NCBI RefSeq assembly: GCF_900243075.1 | Contig: NZ_OEZH01000093.1 | Location: 10,969-59,456 of the forward strand | Source of the DNA: Clostridioides difficile | GTDB lineage: Bacteria > Bacillota > Clostridia > Peptostreptococcales > Peptostreptococcaceae | Length of the DNA stretch: 48,488 nucleotides | Reading direction: 5' to 3' | In this document: positions 1-7,575 of the stretch, one piece after another | Position numbering within the stretch: the stretch's first letter is position 1 | How the letters are laid out: every line of letters begins with the position of its first letter | Program-made: the position numbers and the translations under genes | Notes under the pieces: generated by a model | Seen by the model: only the letters and a program-made list of their open reading frames with translations | Told to the model about the DNA's origin: nothing | Databases searched by the model: none

Positions 1-2477
1 TTATCCCATATAATGGGTATCTTATAAATATCTATAGAATCTAAATTGCAAGGATGTCCAATTTGAAATTCAGAATACATATTTTTAAATTTTTTATTTG
101 CATATAATAACAAACTATTTTCACTGTCAATCACATAAATACATTGAGAAATATTATCTAAAATATTCTTATATTGCTGCACCTGTTGATTAAATTTATT
201 ATTTTTTTTACATTTCAAAAACATTGATATGATTTGAGAAATCAATGATAATGTACTTATTTCTTCTTGTGTCCATAGACGTAACCCTGTACATTCATCA
301 AATCCAATAAATCCACTGAAAACTTGACCCTCTCTATATGCACATTGAAGTGTGGAATGAATATCTTGACTAGAGAACAATGCTTCTAGTTCAGGTCTTA
401 ATGTATGAATATCTCGACAATAGAAAACTAAATCATCTCCAAAAAGCTTTTCATAATCTCCATAGTCTTGAAAATCAATATTTTGCAAGCATGCCATTTG
501 AGAAGAAATGCCTTCATTACACCATTCATAGGTGTTAGAGGTATATCGACCATCATCTGTATTTTCAAAAATATAAGCACGACTTACATTAAACTGCTTT
601 CCAACAACCTCAAGTATCATATTAATTGTCTGGTCTATATTATCTGTCTGATAAAGCATACGGAATATATAACGTGTAAGATTATCAGGACATTCAACAT
701 ATTGTTTTTCTGAATCAATGACTGTACCAAGAGAAGAATAATTAAATTCCTCTAATTCTTTAAAAGAATCATAATCATATATTACATAATTGTTTTTTCC
801 CAAACTTTTTGCCTTATATAGAGCTTTATCAGCTTTTGTATACATTTCCTTGAATGTTCTACCATCTTTTGGATATATAGCTATTCCAATACTACAAGTC
901 ACTTTTAGAGCACTTTTTCCTTTCTGAAATAAATGACTAAACATATACAATAATTCTTCTGCTTTCTTTTCTGCATCTTGTACTGAAGAAATGTTCTTCA
1001 TAAAAATCGTAAACTCATCTCCACCTATTCTTCCAACAATATCACTGTCACGCATTATTTTTCTCATGCCTGATGCCATCTCAGTAAGCACTATATCTCC
1101 AATCATATGCCCTTCTGTATCATTAATCTGTTTAAAATTATCTGTATCAATCATAAACATTGCACCCATCGCATTTAAATTTTCTTCAAAATATTTCTTA
1201 ATCTGCCTTTCAGTCTCAGCACGATTATAAATTCCTGTTAATGCATCTTTCTCTGATATATGCTGTAATTTCTCAATCTGTTTTCTTTCCTTCGTTATGT
1301 CAAGACCTATACTATAAAAAGATGGTATCCCATCCCAACTATCTTCTCCACTGATATAGCACAATGTAATAGTCCATATACGTTCTTCCTTTGAACGTGT
1401 ATATATTCTTGCTTCAAATACAACATTATCCCCAGACTCCTTTAAATCTTGTGCCATCTTCTTACTACGTTTATAATCTTCAGAAAATAAATATCCACAT
1501 TGATTATTAAGTTCCTCTGCAAACTGTTCCTTTGTATATTCAATCATATTTAAAAATATATCATTACACCAAAGTATAGTAAGATAATCTCTTGCATCTA
1601 CTCTAACCATTCCTGCTGGAATAGTTTTCAAAATTGATTCTCTTTCCTGATCTTTTTTTGCTAATTTATATTCAGCACTATACATATCATAAGATAATTC
1701 AATACGAGCTCTTCGCCCTTGCCAATTCAACATACGATTTTTAATCATAAATGTTCGTTTCAGTTTTTTATTATAAAATTCCCATTCATATATATCATCT
1801 TTTTTTAAATATAGGTTTGTACAAAATGGACATCGAGAAGTTCTATCTTGAATTACCTCATAACACTTTCTCCCAATAAGTTCATTTGCAGATGCTTGTA
1901 AGGTATTACATGAGTGTTTATTTAAGTATAGTAATTCACATGTATCCATATCACTAATATAAACATTTCCAGCATACTCTGACATCATCCACTCAAAATT
2001 TTTTGTACTTTCTTTCTCCATTTCATACAGTTTATCCTGCTTTATTTTTAACTCATTAATATTTGAATACAATATATAAACTATTGCTTTTTCATTTTCC
2101 TTTGATTCAATTAATATGCCAGTCATTATTACCCAAATAGGGTCTCCATGATTTACTGAAATACAAATGTGATATTCTATACTCTTTTTGCCATGATGGT
2201 AAGCTTCTAAAAAATGATTTTTCATAGATTCAAAATAATAAATATTATTTTCATAATAGTCTCTTAAACTAGAGAATTTAAGCAAAAATTCTTTTTCTGT
2301 ATATCCCAACAGTTTATAAAAGGCTGTATTTCCCCAGATTATTGTAAATGAATCATCTAAAAAATGCTTACTAACTCCAATATTCATGGATTTTAGCATG
2401 TCTTCTGAAATAACTTCATTATTTATTATTGATTGCTCTTTTCCACACACTTGCTGTAATCCAGTATCTTCTTTCAT
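1..2477 (-). CDS. Multi-PAS GGDEF diguanylate cyclase with GAF and further PAS domain (3' end outside window)
   Basis: Open frame of 825 codons from ATG at 2477 to the window edge with no stop. Domains read from the translation: PAS at about 25-150, PAS-like at about 170-270 (with a CPFC cysteine pair), PAS at about 285-400, GGDEF from about 408 (DALTGIYNR at 411-419), GAF at about 590-745, and the start of another PAS near 760. The GGDEF signature is intact at 485-489. A product-inhibition I-site (RDSD, 476-479) sits exactly five residues upstream, so the cyclase should make c-di-GMP and be feedback-inhibited. No membrane segment is seen, so it is probably cytosolic. A GGDEF domain followed by GAF and PAS suggests more output or sensory modules beyond the edge. 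The start has a GGGGG ribosome site at a long spacing of about 13 nt, so it is likely but not certain. It stands alone, with no operon partner in view. Confidence 0.9.
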   Translation of the reverse strand, partial: MKEDTGLQQVCGKEQSIINNEVISEDMLKSMNIGVSKHFLDDSFTIIWGNTAFYKLLGYTEKEFLLKFSSLRDYYENNIYYFESMKNHFLEAYHHGKKSIEYHICISVNHGDPIWVIMTGILIESKENEKAIVYILYSNINELKIKQDKLYEMEKESTKNFEWMMSEYAGNVYISDMDTCELLYLNKHSCNTLQASANELIGRKCYEVIQDRTSRCPFCTNLYLKKDDIYEWEFYNKKLKRTFMIKNRMLNWQGRRARIELSYDMYSAEYKLAKKDQERESILKTIPAGMVRVDARDYLTILWCNDIFLNMIEYTKEQFAEELNNQCGYLFSEDYKRSKKMAQDLKESGDNVVFEARIYTRSKEERIWTITLCYISGEDSWDGIPSFYSIGLDITKERKQIEKLQHISEKDALTGIYNRAETERQIKKYFEENLNAMGAMFMIDTDNFKQINDTEGHMIGDIVLTEMASGMRKIMRDSDIVGRIGGDEFTIFMKNISSVQDAEKKAEELLYMFSHLFQKGKSALKVTCSIGIAIYPKDGRTFKEMYTKADKALYKAKSLGKNNYVIYDYDSFKELEEFNYSSLGTVIDSEKQYVECPDNLTRYIFRMLYQTDNIDQTINMILEVVGKQFNVSRAYIFENTDDGRYTSNTYEWCNEGISSQMACLQNIDFQDYGDYEKLFGDDLVFYCRDIHTLRPELEALFSSQDIHSTLQCAYREGQVFSGFIGFDECTGLRLWTQEEISTLSLISQIISMFLKCKKNNKFNQQVQQYKNILDNISQCIYVIDSENSLLLYANKKFKNMYSEFQIGHPCNLDSIDIYKIPIIWD

Positions 2478-2881
2478 AATTTTTGATTATCCCCCTATCT
2501 TTATCTCCACTTTTAATAAACTATGCTTCTTTAACATAATGATAAAAGTGAATCATTAACATGTGTCAATTTATTTCATTTATAATGATTTTTTATTTGA
2601 AATTTAATTTTCACACTCTTACTAAACTTCTCCCTCTAAAACTTTTAAATTAGTAAATTTTTTGATGCTATATTCATCATTTAATAGCTTAAATTATTAC
2701 TTCTTATTTACTTAAAACCACATTCAAATTTTCGTCTAAAAACATGTAATTTTCTCATGATTACTAAAAATTTTATTCTTTTAATGAAATTATATCATAA
2801 CTTAAATCTTAAAACAGTTCTTTTCTTAATAGAAAAGTCAAGATAAAATTACTGAAATTATATGTAATATAATAGAAAAAT

Positions 2882-2936
2882 ACACTAATTTATTCATGAA
2901 TAACACTAATTTATTCATGAATAACACTAATTTATA
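2882..2936. repeat. 21-bp tandem repeat with palindromic cores
   Basis: Two exact 21-bp copies (2882-2902, 2903-2923) are followed by a partial third copy (2924 to about 2936). Each full copy contains the palindrome TTATTCATGAATAA. It lies in the 580-bp gene-free stretch between the GGDEF gene and the XRE regulator, about 400 bp upstream of the GGDEF start. Regularly spaced palindromes two helical turns apart look like a protein-binding array, but no regulator can be assigned. Apart from this array and the terminator at 2998-3040 I see nothing else in 2478-3063. Confidence 0.6.
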
Positions 2937-2997
2937 AATTTAATAATCTAACCTCTAATTAACAAAGCTTAATATTAATTATAAATTACAACCTAAA

Positions 2998-3040
2998 AAA
3001 TAAAGCTATGATAAAATGAACATTTTATCTAGCTTTATTT
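2998..3040 (-). terminator. Rho-independent terminator of the XRE gene
   Basis: Near-perfect stem of about 19 bp (2998-3017 with 3022-3040), GAAC loop, ending in T-rich sequence on both sides. It begins 24 bp past the XRE stop codon and could work in both directions. Confidence 0.75.
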
Positions 3041-3063
3041 TTATTAAGTTTAATATACAAAAT

Positions 3064-3498
3064 TTAGTCTATTCTGCCTTTTTTATTTATATATTCTAAT
3101 ACATAACCAATTCCCATACCTATAAAACTACCGACTATTCCCCACATAAAATTATCTGTAATAAATCCAATTGATATCCCCACTATAAAACCACATATCA
3201 TGAAATTCTCTAACAGTTCATCTTCTGACTCACTTTCATCATAATGTGTACTATTTGTAAGTACTTTACTCGATTCAATCACGTCTTCAGTTTTATCTCT
3301 ATTTTCATTGAATAACAACTCATCTAAAGTTATATTAAATATATTACTTAATAGCATTAAATTCTCTATGTCTGGATATGTTTTATTAGATTCCCATTTT
3401 GATATAGCTTGTCTAGATACATTTAGCATTTCAGAAAGTTGTTCTTGTGATAAATTTCTTTCTTTTCTCAGTCTCTTTAAATTTTTTCCAAAGTTCAA
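3064..3498 (-). CDS. XRE-family transcriptional regulator with C-terminal membrane segments
   Basis: The N-terminal helix-turn-helix (about residues 4-60) contains SQEQLSEMLNVSRQAISKWE, the classic XRE/Cro signature. An acidic linker follows, then two hydrophobic stretches at the C-terminus (FMICGFIVGISIGFI and IVGSFIGMGIGYVL), which suggest membrane anchoring. I chose the TTG at 3498 because GAGGTG lies 6 nt upstream and the family starts MNFGKNLKRLR; the longer frame begins at a GTG inside that ribosome site. About 144 aa. It is monocistronic with its own terminator. XRE proteins with membrane tails are common in clostridia and usually act as local repressors. The target is unknown. Confidence 0.85.
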   Translation of the reverse strand: MNFGKNLKRLRKERNLSQEQLSEMLNVSRQAISKWESNKTYPDIENLMLLSNIFNITLDELLFNENRDKTEDVIESSKVLTNSTHYDESESEDELLENFMICGFIVGISIGFITDNFMWGIVGSFIGMGIGYVLEYINKKGRID

Positions 3499-3633
3499 TA
3501 TTATCACCTCATCTCAACTTAATTATATTTATATATTAATCGATTCACAATCCTTATATAGTTGCATTTTGTCAACTAATAGTTGCATTACTGATTTTAT
3601 CTATATTCTAGATTAAGGTAACAAAGATTAAAA

Positions 3634-3674
3634 AGGCTGTATCATAGCAATTATAAACTACTATGATACAGCCT
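3634..3674 (-). terminator. Terminator of the sugar-acid PTS operon
   Basis: Perfect 14-bp inverted repeat (3634-3647 and 3661-3674) with a 13-nt loop. On the minus strand it is followed by TTTTTAATC. It starts 5 bp after the aldolase stop and closes the six-gene operon. Confidence 0.9.
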
Positions 3675-3679
3675 AAAGG

Positions 3680-4312
3680 TTAAACTTCTCTTATACTTTT
3701 AATAATTTCACGAATCTTTTTAGCATTTTCAGCAATATCCCCAACAGTACCTTTAGTTAATAAACCACCAAATCCGCATACATCAACCCCATTTTCCAGC
3801 CATACATGTAAGTTTCCAAAATTAATTCCGCCACTTGCTAAAACTGGCATATCAGGTATTGGCGTTTTAAATACATTTACTAGTTTAGGTCCATAGAAAT
3901 CTGATATTGGAAAAGCCTTGATAAAGGCAGCGCCTAAACTCAGTGCCTCTACTGCTTCAGTCAATGATGTACATCCTGGAGCATAAGGAATTTGATATCT
4001 ATTGCAAGTTTTTGCTACATCTTCATTGTAATTTGGTGCAATAATAAATTGAGCTCCATGTAAAATAGCATGACGAGCTGTTTCACTATCCAAAACCGTC
4101 CCTGCTCCCACACAAAGTGCTTCGCCATATTTTTTATTAAGCTCTTGAATTATTTCTCCAGCATTATTCAAGGTATAACTCATTTCTATAACTGTTATGC
4201 CACCTTTTATACAACCTTCAGCAATTTCACATGCACGATTAAGTGTTTCTTCTCTTACAATTGCAAGAGCCCCACATTCTGCCATTCTTTTAGTTATATT
4301 CACCTTTTTCAT
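3680..4312 (-). CDS. eda: 2-dehydro-3-deoxyphosphogluconate (KDPG/KHG) aldolase
   Basis: 210 aa, the normal length for class I KDPG/KHG aldolases. It cleaves 2-keto-3-deoxy-6-phosphogluconate (or a related 2-keto-3-deoxy acid) to pyruvate and glyceraldehyde 3-phosphate. Visible family motifs: VIEMSYT with the catalytic Glu, GAGTVLD, and the Schiff-base Lys in FIKAFPISDF. A GAGGTG ribosome site lies 5 nt before the ATG. It is the last gene of an operon with an ascorbate-type PTS, an SIS isomerase and a DapA-like aldolase, followed directly by a strong terminator. Its place there suggests that the imported sugar acid ends as a 2-keto-3-deoxy phosphosugar acid. The exact substrate cannot be read from the sequence. 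Confidence 0.93.
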   Translation of the reverse strand: MKKVNITKRMAECGALAIVREETLNRACEIAEGCIKGGITVIEMSYTLNNAGEIIQELNKKYGEALCVGAGTVLDSETARHAILHGAQFIIAPNYNEDVAKTCNRYQIPYAPGCTSLTEAVEALSLGAAFIKAFPISDFYGPKLVNVFKTPIPDMPVLASGGINFGNLHVWLENGVDVCGFGGLLTKGTVGDIAENAKKIREIIKSIREV

Positions 4313-4408
4313 ATCATCACCTCTATATTCATCAAACCACTTTGCTCCTCCATTAATTTAAACCTCATTTTATAATACATACATTAGTCATATACCAGTC
4401 TAATTACC

Positions 4409-5314
4409 CTATCTACTCTCACTATTTTTATTAAATATTACTCTATAATTTTCAACTACTCTCTTAATTTCTTCAAGTACTTCTCCAGTTGGCTCAGTTA
4501 CAGGAAGTCGTGCAGTCCCAACATTAATTCCATTCAAGACAACAGTTTTCTTTATAACAGATGGAATTGTTCCAAGCTTTAAGATACGGCGAAGTTCTTC
4601 TATACTATTCTGAGCTTTTTGAGCCTCTTTCAAATTACCTTTCATAAAGTTATCATAAATGGCAATATCAATTTCTGTAAGAAAGTTTGCTGTTGCAGCA
4701 ACAGCACCTTGAGCACCAGCTCTCAAGCTTTCAAGAATAAGTGAATCTGAACCTGAAAATACACTGAAATCCTCACTCTTAGTTACTTCAATATAAGCTT
4801 TCATGTTGTCAAGTTTACCACTACTATCCTTAATTCCAATAATATTCTTTATCTTTGACAATTCACACACTGACTCTGGTTCAATATTAATTCCAGTCTT
4901 CCCTGGCATGTTGTACATCATAATAGGTAAATTAACTGAATCAGCGATAGTTTTATAATGTAAAATTAATTCCTCCTGTGTTGGTGTTACAAAGTATGGT
5001 GTAATAATAGATAACGCACTTGCTCCAATAGTTTCCATTCTCTTGGATAAACTTATAACTTCACGAGTTGAATTACCACCTGTTCCAACAAAAACAGGTA
5101 CACGGTTGTTAGTGTGATTGATAACAATCTTTGCAAATTCAACTTTTTCATCATCTGTCAATACATGACATTCACCATTAGTTCCCAAAATAAATAATCC
5201 ATAAATTCCTTTTTCAATTAAATAATCAATTAATTTGCATGTTGCTTGTTGATTTATATTTTGATTTTTATCAAATGGTGTTATCATTGCACATATAATG
5301 CCTTTATATTTCAT
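4409..5314 (-). CDS. DapA/NanA-family aldolase (dihydrodipicolinate synthase-like)
   Basis: About 301 aa, a TIM-barrel class I aldolase of the DHDPS/N-acetylneuraminate lyase family. Family residues: GTNGECHVL near the start, the catalytic Tyr in MMYNMPGKTG, and the Schiff-base Lys in GIKDSSG. I chose the ATG at 5314 because GAGAGGG lies just upstream and this leaves 4 nt to the SIS gene stop; a start at 5347 would overlap it. Such proteins in catabolic operons are usually 2-keto-3-deoxy sugar-acid aldolases or dehydratases rather than lysine-biosynthetic DapA. The neighbouring PTS and KDPG aldolase point to the catabolic role. The substrate is unknown. Confidence 0.88.
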   Translation of the reverse strand: MKYKGIICAMITPFDKNQNINQQATCKLIDYLIEKGIYGLFILGTNGECHVLTDDEKVEFAKIVINHTNNRVPVFVGTGGNSTREVISLSKRMETIGASALSIITPYFVTPTQEELILHYKTIADSVNLPIMMYNMPGKTGINIEPESVCELSKIKNIIGIKDSSGKLDNMKAYIEVTKSEDFSVFSGSDSLILESLRAGAQGAVAATANFLTEIDIAIYDNFMKGNLKEAQKAQNSIEELRRILKLGTIPSVIKKTVVLNGINVGTARLPVTEPTGEVLEEIKRVVENYRVIFNKNSESR

Positions 5315-5318
5315 AAAA

Positions 5319-5918
5319 TTATATTCCCTCTCTAATAGACTTTCCAAGACTCCCTGCTGGATGCCACTTCAAATACTGCTCTACATCAAGTCCTTTAGCA
5401 TATTGTAATGCAACGCTTAATGACTGTAAGACTATTGTTTCTGCAAGAATTGAGGCACGAGGAGCTTTATTAAGACAATCCCCTTCCTGATTAACCCCTG
5501 CGAACAAGAATATATCACAAATATTCTTTAAAAATGAATTAGCATTACCACTTACACCAATTATCCTTGCTCCATTTATTTTTAGTGTTTCAATAGTTGC
5601 TTTTAACTCTTGAGTTTCACCGCTATTTGATATTGCAATAACAACATCTCCTTCAACTACTTGACCACTTGAACCATGCACTGCTTCTGTACCATGCAAT
5701 ATATATGCTGGTGTTCCAGTAGATGAAAGCAATGAGGAAATATATCCTGATACATACCCTGGTTTACCAATACCAGTCACATGTACACGTCCATGATTCC
5801 TTTCAGCTTCAAAAATTAAATCACATGCTTTATTTATAGACGTCTCATCTATTGAGGCAATAAATTCTGACACTTCGTTAGATAGAGTGTATAAAAATGC
5901 AGATAATGTTTTTTTCAT
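5319..5918 (-). CDS. SIS-domain sugar-phosphate isomerase (KpsF/GutQ-like)
   Basis: 199 aa forming a single SIS domain. Motifs include GIGKPGYVSGYISS, HGTEAVHGSSG and ISNSGETQEL, typical of KpsF/GutQ arabinose-5-phosphate isomerases. It ends after LKWHPAGSLGKS and lacks the two CBS domains of full-length KpsF. It probably interconverts an aldose and ketose phosphate made after PTS uptake. The ribosome site GGGAGG precedes the ATG. It lies between the EIIC gene and the DapA-like gene with short gaps, so it is cotranscribed. A 6-phospho-3-hexuloisomerase-type activity is an alternative. Confidence 0.87.
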   Translation of the reverse strand: MKKTLSAFLYTLSNEVSEFIASIDETSINKACDLIFEAERNHGRVHVTGIGKPGYVSGYISSLLSSTGTPAYILHGTEAVHGSSGQVVEGDVVIAISNSGETQELKATIETLKINGARIIGVSGNANSFLKNICDIFLFAGVNQEGDCLNKAPRASILAETIVLQSLSVALQYAKGLDVEQYLKWHPAGSLGKSIREGI

Positions 5919-5975
5919 AATGCTTGTCCTCCCTAAAATTATCGTGACTACAATTAGACTTTTATATAATTTAGT

Positions 5976-7247
5976 CTAGATAGGTTTTATAAATTGTAAA
6001 ATATTATGTAATATTGAACCAACTACGTTGTAATCAATATTTGGGAACGTTGCACCCTCTATACCAAGAGTTCCATAAACTGGATATAGTATAACTGGTA
6101 AAAATGCAAGTAATAATCCTACAACGAACGACCCAGCAATAGCTCCTCTCCATCCGCCTGAAGTATTACCAAATATTGCAGCTGTACCACCTGAGAAGAA
6201 ACATATGTGAGCAGCTGGAATAATTACTACAGGGAATATACTAGGAAATGATGCCATAATAGCAATCGCTAATAGACCAGCAGCATATGCTGAGATAAAT
6301 CCAATAATAACTGCATTTGGTGCATATGGGAATACTGTTGGAACATCTAGTGCAGGACGTGACCCTGGAATATACTTTTCTGAAATGATTACGAATGCTG
6401 CAGTTATTTCGGCTAAGAACATACGAACACCTGACATCAGTATTGACATACCAGCTACAAATGTAAATGCCTCTATAAGCGGAAATACTAACCAATGTGT
6501 TGAGCCAGCAATCTCTTGAGTAAATGCTTGACCAGCTTTTAATGTTGCAATATAAAATAAGATTAGCATAACTATGGATAGACCCATTAAGAAGTCTCTG
6601 AATATTGATAACCACTTAGGAAATTCTATAGTCTCTGTTGTATCATCTTTATGTTTCGAAAATAAACGCCCAATATAACCTGATAGACCATAACCAATCA
6701 TATTAAAGTGACCAATAGCTTGTTCATCACCGCCTGTTAATTCACGCATAAATGGTTGACAGAACTGAGGTAGTGCAGCAGACATAAATCCTAAGATAGC
6801 TCCACCCATTAAGATAGTGATTGTATTATCGAATCCATGTGCTTTCATGATTAAAACTAATACGCAAGAAAAGAATAAACTATGACCTGTTGTAAAGAAA
6901 ATATTCTTAAACCTTGTAACACGTGCAAATACTAAATTTAATATGAATCCAAGAATTAATGTACACGAAACTGCAAAGCCATATGTACCTTGTGCAAGTG
7001 CTGTAGCTGCTTCTGGTGAAGCTATAACACCAGTAATTCCAAAGCCATGTTGGAATAATTTATTGAAATTTTGAAGTGCTCCAGTCATAGCAGAAGCACC
7101 AATACCAAATATCAAGAAACCTATAAGTGTTTTTGAAGACCCAGTAAATACTTCAACAGCTGATTTCTTTTGAAGAATCAATCCTATACATGCAACTACA
7201 CCAAGTAAAACAGCAGGTGTACTTAACAAACTAATAATAAATTCCAT
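5976..7247 (-). CDS. PTS EIIC component, ascorbate (UlaA/SgaT) family
   Basis: Highly hydrophobic, about 423 aa with roughly ten membrane segments; the transport pore of a PTS permease. Resemblance to UlaA/SgaT comes from the N-terminal VVACIGLILQKKSA, GFLIFGIGASAMTG, and the central GGDEQAIGHFNMIGYGLSGY, which replaces the GHQQ region of E. coli UlaA. I placed the start at the second ATG (7247), 8 nt after GGGAGGA; the first ATG at 7253 almost touches that site. The EIIB gene lies just upstream. No separate EIIA gene is present; the regulator upstream carries an EIIA domain. The substrate is probably a sugar acid or polyol, not necessarily ascorbate. Confidence 0.9.
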   Translation of the reverse strand: MEFIISLLSTPAVLLGVVACIGLILQKKSAVEVFTGSSKTLIGFLIFGIGASAMTGALQNFNKLFQHGFGITGVIASPEAATALAQGTYGFAVSCTLILGFILNLVFARVTRFKNIFFTTGHSLFFSCVLVLIMKAHGFDNTITILMGGAILGFMSAALPQFCQPFMRELTGGDEQAIGHFNMIGYGLSGYIGRLFSKHKDDTTETIEFPKWLSIFRDFLMGLSIVMLILFYIATLKAGQAFTQEIAGSTHWLVFPLIEAFTFVAGMSILMSGVRMFLAEITAAFVIISEKYIPGSRPALDVPTVFPYAPNAVIIGFISAYAAGLLAIAIMASFPSIFPVVIIPAAHICFFSGGTAAIFGNTSGGWRGAIAGSFVVGLLLAFLPVILYPVYGTLGIEGATFPNIDYNVVGSILHNILQFIKPI

Positions 7248-7273
7248 AAACATTCCTCCCTATTTTTTTAAAT

Positions 7274-7561
7274 TTATACCTCTTTTGAAGCAAGGAATTT
7301 TTCTAGTGCTGTCTTAATTTCGTTACGGTCAACAATATTGTGAATTCCAATTATATCAAACTTCAAATTTTTATTTTTTAGTTCTTCAGCAACATCAATT
7401 AATGTTTCTACAGCATCTCCATTGAATCCATTTAATGAATCCAATGAACCATGTTCTACTTCAATTGGAAAGTTATTTTCCTTAATAATTTGTTGAGTCT
7501 TTATTTTTAACATTAAACTTGAGCCAACTCCTGCTCTACATGCGATTAAAATCTTATACAT
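7274..7561 (-). CDS. PTS EIIB component, ascorbate/galactitol type
   Basis: 95 aa, a normal length for a stand-alone EIIB of the UlaB/GatB fold. The phosphorylated Cys8 lies in the P-loop ACRAGVGSSLM. A perfect AAGGAGG precedes the ATG. The gene sits between the PRD regulator (14-nt gap) and the EIIC gene, so it is translated from the same message. It carries phosphate from an EIIA to the sugar bound by EIIC. Confidence 0.92.
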   Translation of the reverse strand: MYKILIACRAGVGSSLMLKIKTQQIIKENNFPIEVEHGSLDSLNGFNGDAVETLIDVAEELKNKNLKFDIIGIHNIVDRNEIKTALEKFLASKEV

Positions 7562-7575
7562 AATTAAATCCTCCT

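Noticed and set aside
468-1230. Plus-strand frames of 79-81 codons opposite the left-edge gene
   Set aside because: They are shadows of the GGDEF gene, which has intact domains on the minus strand; no ribosome sites or sensible proteins.
2480-2880. c-di-GMP riboswitch before the GGDEF gene
   Set aside because: No GGCAAACC-type core or matching helices were found in this leader on the minus strand.
6241-6615. 124-codon minus-strand frame inside the EIIC gene
   Set aside because: Same-strand out-of-frame shadow of the membrane-protein gene, rich in Cys, Tyr and Ser, with no family resemblance.
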